From contig CAWGYT010000004.1 of NCBI GenBank assembly GCA_963826795.1, forward strand, positions 868,001-932,000: a DNA stretch of 64,000 nt, read 5' to 3'. This DNA comes from CAWGYT01 sp963826795. Its GTDB lineage: Bacteria > Planctomycetota > Planctomycetia > Pirellulales > Pirellulaceae. Each line of letters starts with the position of its first letter. The first letter of the stretch is position 1. Positions 36,437 through 46,146 of the stretch are shown piece by piece. Under the pieces are notes generated by a model. That model had not been told where the DNA came from. It made no database searches and saw only the letters and a list, made by a program, of their open reading frames with translations. The translations under genes were made by a program, and so were the position numbers.

Positions 36437-36679
36437 TTATTGGGCCCCGGTGCGAAACTGTCTCCAGAGCTTGAGCGCCAGCAGGACGATCGGGGTTCCG
36501 TGGAGGAACAGATCGAAGACGTCGATCGGCCGGGTCAACTGGCCGTTCGCCAGCATACGGAGCTTTTCGATGAGATGGGGCTCCGGAACGAAGGGCGCGA
36601 GACCGAGCAGAAGAGCCGCAATCGCCAGAACCGAGAGCGGAATACGGTCGAGCCAGCCGAAAAAGGGCTTCATCGCCAT
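36437..36679 (-). CDS. Small conserved membrane protein
   Basis: This protein of about 80 aa has a first helix (IPLSVLAIAALLLGLAPF) and a second (DLFLHGTPIVLLALKLW) joined by a short loop. Similar short proteins occur beside RND- or regulatory genes in gammaproteobacteria. The start at 36679 is preferred because the longer frame is proline/arginine-rich. It stops 183 bp downstream of the preceding lipoprotein start. Confidence 0.6.
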   Translation of the reverse strand: MAMKPFFGWLDRIPLSVLAIAALLLGLAPFVPEPHLIEKLRMLANGQLTRPIDVFDLFLHGTPIVLLALKLWRQFRTGAQ

Positions 36680-36683
36680 GGCC

Positions 36684-37199
36684 TCACGCGGGTTTCGAGC
36701 CGCATTCCGGGCAGAGATCGAAATAGACCCGCGCGTCCGACTCGGCGAAGCAGCAGGCAATGACACGTTCAAATCGATCCGCGTGCGCACGCATCACCGA
36801 GAGCGCGATCCCTGCGGCCTCCCGCTTCGGGTAGCCATAGACGCCGGTGCTGATCGCGGGAAAGGCAATGCTGCGCGCGCCGTGCTCGGCCGCGAGCTGG
36901 AAGCTCGCCCGGTAGCAGTTTTCCAGCAGGGCCGGCTCGCCCCGGTCGCCCCCGTGCCACACGGGACCAACGGTGTGGATCACCCACCGGGCCGGCAGCC
37001 GGAAACCCGGTGTGATCCGCGCCTCGCCGGTCGGGCAGCCGCCGATCGAGCGGCAGGCCTCGAGCAAATCCGGGCCGGCGGCCCGGTGTATGGCGCCGTC
37101 TACGCCGCCGCCGCCGAGAAGCGAGCTGTTGGCCGCGTTGACGATCGCGTCCACGTCCAAACCGGTAATGTCAGCCGTTACAATCGCTACTCGTCCCAA
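36684..37199 (-). CDS. Macrodomain O-acetyl-ADP-ribose deacetylase, YmdB type
   Basis: This 171-aa macrodomain has the motifs DITGLDVDAIVNAANSSLLG and GGGVDGAIHRAAG around the ADP-ribose pocket, GGCPTGEARITPGF, and FPAISTGVYGYPKREAA. Such proteins remove acetyl or ADP-ribose groups. It has the normal length of the family. Its start region overlaps no other gene; the small membrane-protein gene lies 4 nt downstream on the same strand. Confidence 0.85.
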   Translation of the reverse strand: MGRVAIVTADITGLDVDAIVNAANSSLLGGGGVDGAIHRAAGPDLLEACRSIGGCPTGEARITPGFRLPARWVIHTVGPVWHGGDRGEPALLENCYRASFQLAAEHGARSIAFPAISTGVYGYPKREAAGIALSVMRAHADRFERVIACCFAESDARVYFDLCPECGSKPA

Positions 37200-37235
37200 G
37201 ATCTGCCACCCGTGATGTAATCGAAGCCGGCGCCG

Positions 37236-37550
37236 ATGACCAACCTGCTCGCGATCCTTGTGCTCCTGCTGATAGGCTGGTTCTGGCTAGACAGCCTACG
37301 CGCCCGCGAGATTGCGACCGGCATCTGCAAGGCGGCGTGTCAACGGAACGACCTCCAGTTTCTGGATCAGGCCGTGGCCCTTCGCCGCCTGGGCATGGTC
37401 TGGACTCAGGCGGGCCTGCGGGTCCGCCGCGTCTACCGCTTCGACTTCAGCGAAGAGGGCGTCGGCCGGCGCAGCGGCTATCTGGTGATGCGCGGCACGG
37501 ATTTCGAAGACCTGAGCTTCGGCCTGCCGGAGCGGTCCCGGGACGCCTGA
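37236..37550 (+). CDS. DUF3301-family protein
   Basis: This 104-aa protein has one N-terminal membrane helix (NLLAILVLLLIGWFWLDSL) and then AREIATGICKAACQRNDLQFLDQAVALRR, the signature of the DUF3301 family of gammaproteobacteria. The rest is a basic, aromatic-rich domain (VRRVYRFDFSEEGVGRRSGY). The role is unknown. It is divergent from the macrodomain gene and convergent with sspB. Confidence 0.82.
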   Translation: MTNLLAILVLLLIGWFWLDSLRAREIATGICKAACQRNDLQFLDQAVALRRLGMVWTQAGLRVRRVYRFDFSEEGVGRRSGYLVMRGTDFEDLSFGLPERSRDA

Positions 37551-37562
37551 ATCGCCGACGCC

Positions 37563-37997
37563 CTACTTGACCACCTTCAGCTTCGGGCCGCCACGCTTTC
37601 CCCTCGAGGCCCCGCCCCCCCGATCGTCGGTGTCCGCATCCTTGTCGCCAGCAGCGGATTCAGCCGTCTCCACCGGGTCCTTGGGGTACTGAGGGTCGGG
37701 TAATACCATGCCTCGGCCGTTCTCGCGGGCAAAGATGCCGAGCACGGCCTCCGCGGGGACCATCACCTCCCGAGGCGTACCGGAGAAACGGGCCTTGAAG
37801 CTGATCCAGTCATTCCCGATCAGGAGCTCCCGGACCGCGCCGGGGGCGATATTGAGCACGATCCGGCCGTCCTCGACAAACTCTTGCGGGACCTGGACCG
37901 CGGGGAAGCCGGCATCCACCAACAGGTGGGGCGTCATCCCGTTGTCCAGGATCCAATCATAGATGGCCCGGACCAGATAGGGCTTGGTCGACGTCAT
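37563..37997 (-). CDS. sspB: ClpXP adaptor SspB (stringent starvation protein B)
   Basis: This 144-aa protein has the SspB fold (KPYLVRAIYDWILDNGMTPH; LNIAPGAVRELLIGNDWISF; IFARENGRGM) and ends in a short conserved tail (GGPKLKVVK), the ClpX-binding motif. SspB delivers ssrA-tagged proteins to ClpXP. I start at the Met followed by TSTKPYL (37997). It lies 55 nt after sspA on the same strand, as in many gammaproteobacteria. Confidence 0.93.
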   Translation of the reverse strand: MTSTKPYLVRAIYDWILDNGMTPHLLVDAGFPAVQVPQEFVEDGRIVLNIAPGAVRELLIGNDWISFKARFSGTPREVMVPAEAVLGIFARENGRGMVLPDPQYPKDPVETAESAAGDKDADTDDRGGGASRGKRGGPKLKVVK

Positions 37998-38052
37998 CGC
38001 GTCGGCTCGATCGCTCACGCTCGCTCTCGCTTTTTCCGTGGAGGTCCGCAGA

Positions 38053-38688
38053 TCAGGCCACGTCCGCGATCATCTCCTTCTCGGCCTCGGTGAGGCTCTT
38101 ACGGAAGGCCTCCCAGGAGAAGATGCGGGCCATATAGGCACTGAGACCGCGCGCCTGTGGCGGAAGCTGGATGCCGAGCACCGGCAGGCGCCACAGCAGT
38201 GGGGCGACACAGCAATCCACGAGCGAGAACTCGTCGCTCATGAAGAACGGATGGGCCGAGAACACGGGCGCCGTGGCGATCAGGCTCTCGGCGAGCTCCT
38301 TGCGTACCCGCGCCGCCTCCGACGGGTCGCCCTTGAGGATTCGCTCCATGCCCGAGTACCAGTCGCGGTCCACCCGGTACATGAACAAGCGGGCATTCGC
38401 GCGGGAGACGGGATCGACCGGCAGCAGCGGCGGGTGCGGGAAGCGCTCGTCCAGATACTCCATGATGATTCGGGAATCGTAGAGACGCAGCTCCCGGTCC
38501 ACCAGGGTCGGCACGGTCGCGTAGGGATTGAAGTCCATGACCTCGTCGGGCAGGGCCTGGGCATCGACGTCTACGACATCGACCGAGATCCCTTTCTCGG
38601 CAAGGACCATCCGGACCTGGTGGCTGTATGGGCAAAGGGGGTCGGAATATAACGTCATCACGGCTCGTCTGCTCGCGGTCACTGCCAT
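38053..38688 (-). CDS. sspA: Stringent starvation protein A (RNA polymerase-associated)
   Basis: This protein of about 211 aa has a glutathione-transferase fold: LYSDPLCPYSHQVRMVLAEK at the start, DFNPYATVPTLVDRELRLY and SRIIMEYLDERFPHP in the N-terminal domain, and a helical C-terminal domain ending in SLTEAEKEMI. SspA binds RNA polymerase and helps bacteria under stress. I start at the Met followed by AVTASRR, since upstream residues have no domain match. The order petABC-sspA-sspB is the usual one in this group. Confidence 0.92.
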   Translation of the reverse strand: MAVTASRRAVMTLYSDPLCPYSHQVRMVLAEKGISVDVVDVDAQALPDEVMDFNPYATVPTLVDRELRLYDSRIIMEYLDERFPHPPLLPVDPVSRANARLFMYRVDRDWYSGMERILKGDPSEAARVRKELAESLIATAPVFSAHPFFMSDEFSLVDCCVAPLLWRLPVLGIQLPPQARGLSAYMARIFSWEAFRKSLTEAEKEMIADVA

Positions 38689-39160
38689 CGGTCCCTCTTC
38701 CGGCACACGGAACAGGTCCGGCAAGGTTTGAAATGCTCGGTTGGCCGACCGGTCCCGATCGGTCTGTTTATGGGAAGTGCCGATTCATCGCGCTTCCCGT
38801 GCTGGGGGTGGACTCCCGCAGCATCCTCAGTCACCGGAGTGATCAAGGTTTTGGCGATTCAAGAACCGCGTTCTCGATTCGCGGGCTGACGTGCTCCAGG
38901 GTAGGAACAATTCAGCGTGTCCAGGATCTCCGGCGCGGCACCGCCCGTGGCGTCGACGCCGGGATAAGTCATGGAAACTGGGGGAGTATACCCTTTCGCA
39001 GGATACCCCGACCGCGTTTTTCATCGGCGGCGGGTAGAGGAACAGGGACGGTCGGCAAACGCCGGTCGAATCGCGCGGGGGGTGCGGCGGTAGCGAACGC
39101 CGAGCCGAGGACAGAACGGTGACGGCCCTGTAGCCAGGGCCGCCTGACTTTGAGAATGGG
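38689..39160. other. Intergenic region between sspA and petC
   Basis: No gene is visible in these 472 bp. A 7-bp perfect hairpin (39124-39141, GGCCCTG-TAGC-CAGGGCC) lies about 20 nt after the petC stop on the minus strand. It could slow transcription, but no T tract follows. Confidence 0.5.
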
Positions 39161-39907
39161 TCAGTGGACGTCCTTCCAGAACTCCTTTTTCATCGCATAG
39201 GCCAGGATAAAGAGCAGACCGAGGAACAGCAGCACATAGACGCCCAGCCTCTGGCGCTCGAGCTTCATTGGCTCGCCGGCATAGGTCAGGAATGCCGTGA
39301 TGTCGCGAGCCATGGTGTCGAACTCGTCGGGCGACAGGGTCCCCGGCTGCGTCAGCTTGAGCCCTTCGATTACCGGTGCTCCGCCGCCCTCGCCCTCCCC
39401 GTGGTGGGCCTCGGCGAACACGGGCTCCTGGATACCCTGCAGCCCCCCCAGGACGTGGGGCATGCCGACCGCCGGAAACACGAGGTTGTTCACGCCATAA
39501 GGCCGGGTATCGTCGGCGTAGAAGCTCTTCAGGTAGGTGTAGACCCAGTCCGGGCTGCGCCAGCGGGTGACCAGCGTCAGGTCGGGCACCTCGGTGCCGA
39601 ACCACTTCTCGCCGTCCTCGGGGCGCATAGATGCGGTCATCAGGTCGCCGGGCTTGGCGTCGCCGAAAATCAGCGATTGGCGAAGCGCCGTGTCGTCGAT
39701 GCCGATGTCCTCGGCCATCCGGTTATAGCGCATGTACTTCAGCGAGTGGCACCCCATGCAATAGTTCACGAAGTACTTGGCGCCACGTTGAAGGGACGCC
39801 TGGTCGTGCAGGTCGACGCCGGCATCCTCCAAATGGACCGTATCGCCCGAGGCGAGGCCAAACGCCGGCACAACCATCATCAGCGCGGAGATGATCAGCT
39901 TTTTCAT
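39161..39907 (-). CDS. petC: Cytochrome c1 of the bc1 complex
   Basis: This 248-aa protein has an N-terminal signal peptide (LIISALMMVVPAFGLASGD), a heme-binding CMGCH in NYCMGCHSLKYMRYNRM, an axial Met in GMPHVLGGLQGIQ, and a C-terminal membrane anchor (GVYVLLFLGLLFILAYAMKKE). It carries electrons from the Rieske protein to soluble cytochrome c. Its start overlaps the end of petB by 4 bp (39904-39907), as expected in the petABC operon. Confidence 0.95.
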   Translation of the reverse strand: MKKLIISALMMVVPAFGLASGDTVHLEDAGVDLHDQASLQRGAKYFVNYCMGCHSLKYMRYNRMAEDIGIDDTALRQSLIFGDAKPGDLMTASMRPEDGEKWFGTEVPDLTLVTRWRSPDWVYTYLKSFYADDTRPYGVNNLVFPAVGMPHVLGGLQGIQEPVFAEAHHGEGEGGGAPVIEGLKLTQPGTLSPDEFDTMARDITAFLTYAGEPMKLERQRLGVYVLLFLGLLFILAYAMKKEFWKDVH

Positions 39908-41160
39908 GACGCCACCCTTTCCGGAACCGGCTTGGTCTTTTCCATCTTGCTGTAGAAGGGCATCAGCAGGAAGAAGGCGAAATAAAGGACGGTGAAGATC
40001 TGGGCCATCAGCGTGGCGATCGGGCTCGCGGGCTGTAGACCCAGGTAGGCCAGCACCACGAACGATACGGCGAAGATGGCGAGCGCGACCTTGAAGATCG
40101 GGCCCTTGTAGCGAATCGACTTCACCGGACTGCGGTCGAGCCAGGGCAGGAAGAACATGATCAGGATCGCCGCGAACATCACCACCACGCCCGGGAACTG
40201 CGAGCCGAACATCGGCGGTACCGCGCGCAACATCGCGTAGAACGGGCGTGAAATACCAGACCGGGCGCGATATGCACAGGCGTCTTCAGCGGATTGGCCG
40301 GCTGAAAGTTCGGACCCTCCAGGAACAACCCGCCGAGGTCCGGGGCGAAGAAGACGATCGCCGCGAAAATAGCCAGGAACACCACGATGCCGACAAGATC
40401 CTTGACCGTGTAATAGGGATGGAAGGGAATGCCGTCAGCGGGGGCGTCGGGACTCCAGCGGTTGCCCTTGGGGCCCTTTTTGATCTCGACCCCATCGGGG
40501 TTGTTGGACCCGACCTTGTGCAGGGCGACGATGTGGATGTAGACCAGGGCCGCGAGCAGGAAGGGCACCAGGTAATGGAAGGCGTAGAAGCGGTTCAGCG
40601 TCGCATCCGAGATCACGTAATCGCCGCGGACCCAGACGGACAGATCCTCGCCAACGACCGGGACCGCGGAGAACAGGTTCACGATCACCTGCGCGCCCCA
40701 GTAGGACATCTGTCCCCACGGGCAGGAGATAGCCGAAGAACGCGGTGGCCATCATCGCCAGATAGATCACGACCCCGATGATCCACAAGAGCTCGCGGGG
40801 CTTTCGATACGACCCGTAGAGCAGGGCCCGGAACATGTGCAGATAGATGAGGATAAAGAAGGCCGAGGCGCCGGTGGAGTGCATGTAGCGGAGCAGCCAA
40901 CCCCAGTTCACGTCGCGCATGATGTACTCGACAGAGGCGAAGGCGTCCGCCGCCGAGGGCTTGTAGTTCATGGCCAGCCAGATGCCGGTCAGAATCTGCA
41001 TCACGAGCACCAACATGGCCAGCGAGCCCATGTAGTACCAAAAGTTGAAGTTCTTCGGGGCGTAGTATTCGGACAGATGCTCCCGCCAGACCTTGGTCAG
41101 GGGGAAGCGCTGGTCGATCCAACCGAGGAATCCCGTCGTTGCTGTCTGTTCTGCGCTCAT
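39904..41160 (-). CDS. petB: Cytochrome b of the bc1 complex (three frameshifts)
   Basis: Reading across frames gives a cytochrome b of about 418 aa with all domains: a start (PKNFNFWYYMGSLAMLVLVM), the first helix bundle with heme ligand regions (HSTGASAFFILIYLHMFRAL), MSYWGAQVIVNLFSAVPVVG, FYAFHYLVPFLLAALVYIHI, PFHPYYTVKD and the C-terminal helices (FGSQFPGVVVMFAAILIMF). The frame shifts by one base near 40,720 (run GTGGGG) and twice near 40,240 to 40,260 (CCCGG and CCCG). All pieces are present and in order, so these are most likely read errors. It overlaps petC and adjoins petA, the standard bc1 operon. Confidence 0.9.
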
Positions 41161-41754
41161 TCAGGCGGCTCCTTCATCCTGCCCCACCAGAATGGTGGTG
41201 TCGTTGATGTAGGTGTGGATCGGTATGACAAGGTTTGTGGGTGCCGGCACGCCCTTGTAGACGCGAGCCGCCAGATCGAACCGCGACCCGTGGCAGGGAC
41301 AGAAGAATCCCCCTTTCCAGCCCGGACCCAGGTCTTCCGGCGCCACATCGGGACGGAAGGTCGGCGCACAGCCGAGGTGCGTGCAGATGCCGATTGCGAC
41401 CAGGTACTCTGGCTTGATGGACCGGGTGCCGTTTCTGCAGTATTCGGGCTGCTGGGGCATCTCCGAATTGGGATCGGCCAGCTCGGGGTCCAGCGTCGGC
41501 AGGGCGGCGAGCATCTCCGGCGTGCGGGAGACGATCCAGACAGGCTTGCCGCGCCACTTGACGCGCAGTAGCGCGCCGGGCTCCAACTTGCTGATATCCG
41601 CCTCGACCGGTGCACCGGCCGCGCGGGCCTTGGCACTTGGGTTCATCGACGCGATGAAGGGAACGGCGACGAAGCCGGCACCTACGGCCCCGACGACGCT
41701 GGTCGCGGCGACTAGCACACGTCGCCTGGTCTTGTTCACGCCTTGTGCGCTCAT
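41161..41754 (-). CDS. petA: Rieske iron-sulfur subunit of the bc1 complex
   Basis: This 197-aa protein has an N-terminal twin-arginine-like anchor (KTRRRVLVAATSVVGAVGAG), a flexible hinge, and the Rieske cluster motifs CTHLGCAP and CPCHGSRFD, which bind the 2Fe-2S centre by two Cys and two His. It accepts electrons from quinol. It is the first gene of the petABC operon; the petB start follows its stop directly. The 204-bp region upstream (41755-41958) is AT-rich and probably holds the promoter. Confidence 0.95.
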   Translation of the reverse strand: MSAQGVNKTRRRVLVAATSVVGAVGAGFVAVPFIASMNPSAKARAAGAPVEADISKLEPGALLRVKWRGKPVWIVSRTPEMLAALPTLDPELADPNSEMPQQPEYCRNGTRSIKPEYLVAIGICTHLGCAPTFRPDVAPEDLGPGWKGGFFCPCHGSRFDLAARVYKGVPAPTNLVIPIHTYINDTTILVGQDEGAA

Positions 41755-41958
41755 ATCCGACTAACCCCCGGCTTGCGCACCCCCCCGGCCGCGTGCCGGC
41801 GAGCCCCGTGCGCGTTCTCGATGGAAGATCTGGATGGAAGATTCAGAATATGCAAATTCACTTTTGAATCAGCCGCGAATTCTCCGCGATCCGCGCCATT
41901 TAGGTCAAGGACGAAACCCTTCCCGGGCTTAGGGCCGAGCGGCGAAAAACCGGCGAGT

Positions 41959-42713
<755 letters not shown>

Positions 42714-42832
42714 GATCGTTGATCCTTATCGGCGCTTGGGACGGGTATCGGCCGCTCGCGGGTCGGCGTGCCGTTTGGGTTGGGGCACCGCACGGACCCG
42801 ACACCTCTACAAATACGTGCTAGCTTAGAGAC

Positions 42833-43976
42833 ATGTACAAGGTCGGTCCAACGGTGCTCGTTGCCGTCGCCCTGGCTGCGGGCGCGAGCGGCGCGCTGCT
42901 GACGCGCTGGCTTGATGCGCCGCTTCGCGCCGCGCTACCGGGGGCTCGCCGTAGGGTCCTGGGACGAGCACCCGGGTCCGGACCCGTTGCCGTCGTTCGC
43001 CGGCGCCGTGAATCGATCCGCGCCCGCCGTGGTGAGCATCTACGCCTTCAGGGCCACCCAGACCAAGACGCCCCGCGGGACCGGCAACCGGTACCACTAC
43101 GACCCCTACGGACCGCCGACAGCGGGACGGGACACCCACGAGACCGGCCTCGGATCCGGCGTAATTCTTACCGCGGACGGCCTGATCTTGACCAATCGCC
43201 ACGTGGTCAAGGACGCGACGAACATTCGGGTGATACTCGCGAGTGGCCGGCGGCTCCAGGCCGCGCTGCTCGGTCATGACGGGGAAACGGACCTCGCGGT
43301 GCTCAAGGCCGACGCCACCGGGCTGCCACCGGCCCCGATCGGAGACCCGAAGGCCCTGCGCGTAGGGGATGTCGCGCTGGCGATCGGCAACCCGTTCGGC
43401 GTCGGGCAGACGGTGACCCAGGGCATCATCAGCGCCACCGGACGCGCCGAGCTCGGCATCACCCCGATCGAAAATTTCATCCAGACCGACGCCGCCATCA
43501 ATCCCGGCAATTCCGGCGGGGCATTGGTCAACGCCCGCGGCGACCTCGTCGGCATCAACACCGCGATCTTCTCAGAGAGCGGGGCGTCGGACGGCGTCGG
43601 GTTCGCGATTCCGGCCGACCTCGCCCTCAAGGTGGCCCGCATCATCGCCACCAGTGGTAAGGTGGAACGCGGTTGGATCGGAATGAGCGGCCGCAGCGTG
43701 ACCCCGGAGCTGGCCGAGTCTTTCGGACTGCGCACGCCCCGGGGCGTTCTTGTTTCCTCCACGCTGCGAGACAGCCCCGCCGAGCAGGCCGGCCTGCGTC
43801 CGGGCGACGTGGTGACCCGGGTCGGCGACCGCGAGGTCGAGTCGATCCAGGAGTTGCTGGACGCTATCGCCGGCGCCGGACCCAATAAGCCCGTCGCGCT
43901 CGAGGTCTGGCGCGGCAGCGAGCGGATCCGGGCCAAGGCCGTAACTGAAGTGCGCCCGCCAATGGGCCGCCAGTGA
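42833..43976 (+). CDS. DegS/AlgW-type periplasmic serine protease with one PDZ domain (one frameshift)
   Basis: The anchor (VGPTVLVAVALAAGASGALL) lies in one frame and the protease in the next; the shift is near 42,950. The catalytic triad reads TNRHVVKDA (His), GETDLAVLK (Asp) and NPGNSGGAL (Ser). One PDZ domain follows (about residues 280-360: GVLVSSTLRDSPAEQAGLRP). A single PDZ and a membrane anchor are the DegS/AlgW plan, in which the protease cuts an anti-sigma factor (RseA or MucA) in the envelope stress response. No such target is in the window. Confidence 0.85.
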
Positions 43977-44028
43977 ACCCCGCCCGAAGCCGCGGCCCGT
44001 CCTAGACCGTCTACCTCAAGATCCGCAA

Positions 44029-44048
44029 CAGGCGGCTTCGACCGCCTG
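44029..44048 (+). terminator. Hairpin after the DegS-like gene
   Basis: CAGGCGG-CTTCGA-CCGCCTG, a perfect 7-bp stem 53 nt after the stop codon. No strong T tract follows, so it is a weak candidate. No gene is seen between 43977 and 44288. Confidence 0.4.
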
Positions 44049-44288
44049 CTCTTGGCGATCGGCTCGACCTGACCCTGCAACGTCGCGGCGAAATCCCCAA
44101 TTACTGCCCTGAATTGCGAACCCCCTCGCGGTTTCGCATTCATCCGCGGTCGACTACCCTTAGGCCGCACGAACAAGACTGGCGCCCAGGAGGCCCAACA
44201 GGTCCCCCGGAGCCGCCACCGATACCCAGCCCGGCCCCGCCGCTATCCCGGCAGCCGGGGCAGCGGCCGTGGGATGAAGGAGGTGAAG

Positions 44289-44855
44289 GTGTTTCAAGTC
44301 CGCATTCACGGGCGGGGCGGGCAGGGCGTCGTCACCGCCGCTGAGCTGCTCTCCGTCGCCGCCTTTCTGGAGGGGCAGTACTCTCAGGCGTTTCCGAGCT
44401 TCGGCTCCGAACGCATGGGCGCCCCGGTCATGGCGTTCTGTCGCCTCGACGACAAGGAGATCCGGCTGCGCGAGCCGGTCATGCAGCCGGACGCCCTGAT
44501 CATCCAGGACCCGGGGCTGCTGCATCAGGTGAACCTTTTCGAGGGGCTGAGCGAGACCGGGTTCGTCCTGATCAACTCCTCCCGGACGCTGAAGGATCTC
44601 GGCCTGGACGAGCTCCAGCGGGATCACCCCGGCTGCAAGGGATGCACGGTGCCGGCGACCGACCTGGCCCTCAAGCACGTGGGCCGCCCGGTTCCCAACG
44701 CGGCGCTGCTGGGCGGGTTCGCCGCCATCACCGGGCGCATCCGGCTGGAGTCGGTGGAGGCGGCCATCCGCGACAAGTTCCCCGCCCGGGTCGCCGAGGG
44801 CAACATCGCGGCCGCGCGGTCCGCGTTCTCCGCGGCTCAGGCCGGCAATTGCTGA
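44289..44855 (+). CDS. 2-oxoacid:ferredoxin oxidoreductase, gamma subunit
   Basis: This 188-aa protein has the gamma-subunit start FQVRIHGRGGQGVVTAAELL and the conserved pieces SFGSERMGAPVMAF and PNAALLGGFAAITG. I use GTG at 44289 because AAGGAGG lies 5 nt upstream and the family begins there (VFQVRIHGRGG); the ATG at 44274 lies in the same frame upstream, just before the Shine-Dalgarno. The gamma subunit helps form the active enzyme with alpha and beta. It is the first gene of a four-gene operon. Confidence 0.88.
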   Translation: MFQVRIHGRGGQGVVTAAELLSVAAFLEGQYSQAFPSFGSERMGAPVMAFCRLDDKEIRLREPVMQPDALIIQDPGLLHQVNLFEGLSETGFVLINSSRTLKDLGLDELQRDHPGCKGCTVPATDLALKHVGRPVPNAALLGGFAAITGRIRLESVEAAIRDKFPARVAEGNIAAARSAFSAAQAGNC

Positions 44856-44867
44856 GGGTTTCCCAAG

Positions 44868-46121
44868 ATGCTGAAACAAATCGAAGGATCGCGCGCGGTG
44901 GCCGAGGCCATCGCGTTATGCCGGCCGGACGTCATTTGCGCCTACCCGATCACCCCCCAGACCCACATCGTCGAGAACCTCGGCGAGATGGTGCGGCGCG
45001 GCGAGATCGATCGGTGCGAGTTCATCAACGTGGAGTCCGAGTTCGCGGCCCTGTCGGTGGCGATCGGCGCGAGCGCGGCGGGGGCCAGGGCCTACACCGC
45101 AACCGCGAGTCAGGGCCTGCTGTTCATGGCCGAGGCGGTCTACAACGCCTCCGGACTGGGCCTGCCCATCGTCATGACCGTGGGCAACCGGGCCATCGGC
45201 GCGCCGATCAACATCTGGAACGACCAGCAGGACAGCATGTCGATGCGCGACGCGGGCTGGATCCAGCTCTACGCGGAGACCAACCAGGAGGCGCTGGATC
45301 TGCACATCCAGGCGTTCCGTCTCGCCGAGGCGCTGTCGGTCCCGGTGATGGTCTGCGTCGACGGATTTATCCTGACGCACGCCTACGACCGCGTGGACAT
45401 GCCCACCCAGTCGGAGGTGGACGCCTTCGTGCCGGCGTTCGAGCCACGACAGATTCTCGACCCGGCGAGCCCGATCAGCATCGGGGCGATGGTGGGCCCC
45501 GAGGCCTTTACCGAGGTGCGCTACCTCGCCCATTACAAACAGATGCAGGCGCTGACCCTGATCCCCGAGCTCGCGGAGGAATTCGCCGAGGCGTTCGGGC
45601 GGGAATCGGGCGGTCTGGTGCGCGGGTACCGCACCGACGGGGCCGAGACGCTGGTCGTCGCACTGGGATCGGTCAACGGCACGATCAAGGACGTCATCGA
45701 CGAGCTGCGCGAGGATGGCATGCCCATCGGCTCGGTGAGCCTTTGTTCGTTCCGGCCATTTCCGATGCGAGCGCTTCGGGAGGCGATCCAGGGCGCGAAG
45801 CGGGTGGTCGTGATCGAGAAATCACTCGCGGTCGGTATCGGCGGCATCGTCTCCACCAACGTCCGCATGGCGTTGGCCGAGACCGAGATCCCGAGCTACA
45901 CCGTCATCGCCGGCCTGGGCGGACGGGCGATCACCCGCGCCTCGCTCAGGGACCTGTTCAGAAAGGGTCACGGCGGCGCGCTCGGCCCCACGACGTTCCT
46001 GGACCTGAACCACAAGGTGGTACACCGGGAGATCGAGCGACTGGAGCGCCAGCGCCGATCCGGACCCACGGCCGAGAACATCCTGCGGGATCTCGGCATG
46101 GTCGCGGACCACATCGGTTGA
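44868..46121 (+). CDS. porA: 2-oxoacid:ferredoxin oxidoreductase, alpha subunit
   Basis: This 417-aa protein shows the alpha-subunit pieces EGSRAVAEAIALCRPDVICA and YPITPQTHIVENL (the YPITP motif of the PFOR family). Also present are ATASQGLLFMAEAVYNASG, NRAIGAPINIWNDQQD and a C-terminal domain with VALGSVNGTIKDVI. It holds part of the active site for pyruvate or a related 2-oxoacid. It follows the gamma gene by 12 nt. Substrate cannot be told from this. Confidence 0.9.
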   Translation: MLKQIEGSRAVAEAIALCRPDVICAYPITPQTHIVENLGEMVRRGEIDRCEFINVESEFAALSVAIGASAAGARAYTATASQGLLFMAEAVYNASGLGLPIVMTVGNRAIGAPINIWNDQQDSMSMRDAGWIQLYAETNQEALDLHIQAFRLAEALSVPVMVCVDGFILTHAYDRVDMPTQSEVDAFVPAFEPRQILDPASPISIGAMVGPEAFTEVRYLAHYKQMQALTLIPELAEEFAEAFGRESGGLVRGYRTDGAETLVVALGSVNGTIKDVIDELREDGMPIGSVSLCSFRPFPMRALREAIQGAKRVVVIEKSLAVGIGGIVSTNVRMALAETEIPSYTVIAGLGGRAITRASLRDLFRKGHGGALGPTTFLDLNHKVVHREIERLERQRRSGPTAENILRDLGMVADHIG

Positions 46122-46146
46122 GCCCAGACACCAAAGGAGACCGAAC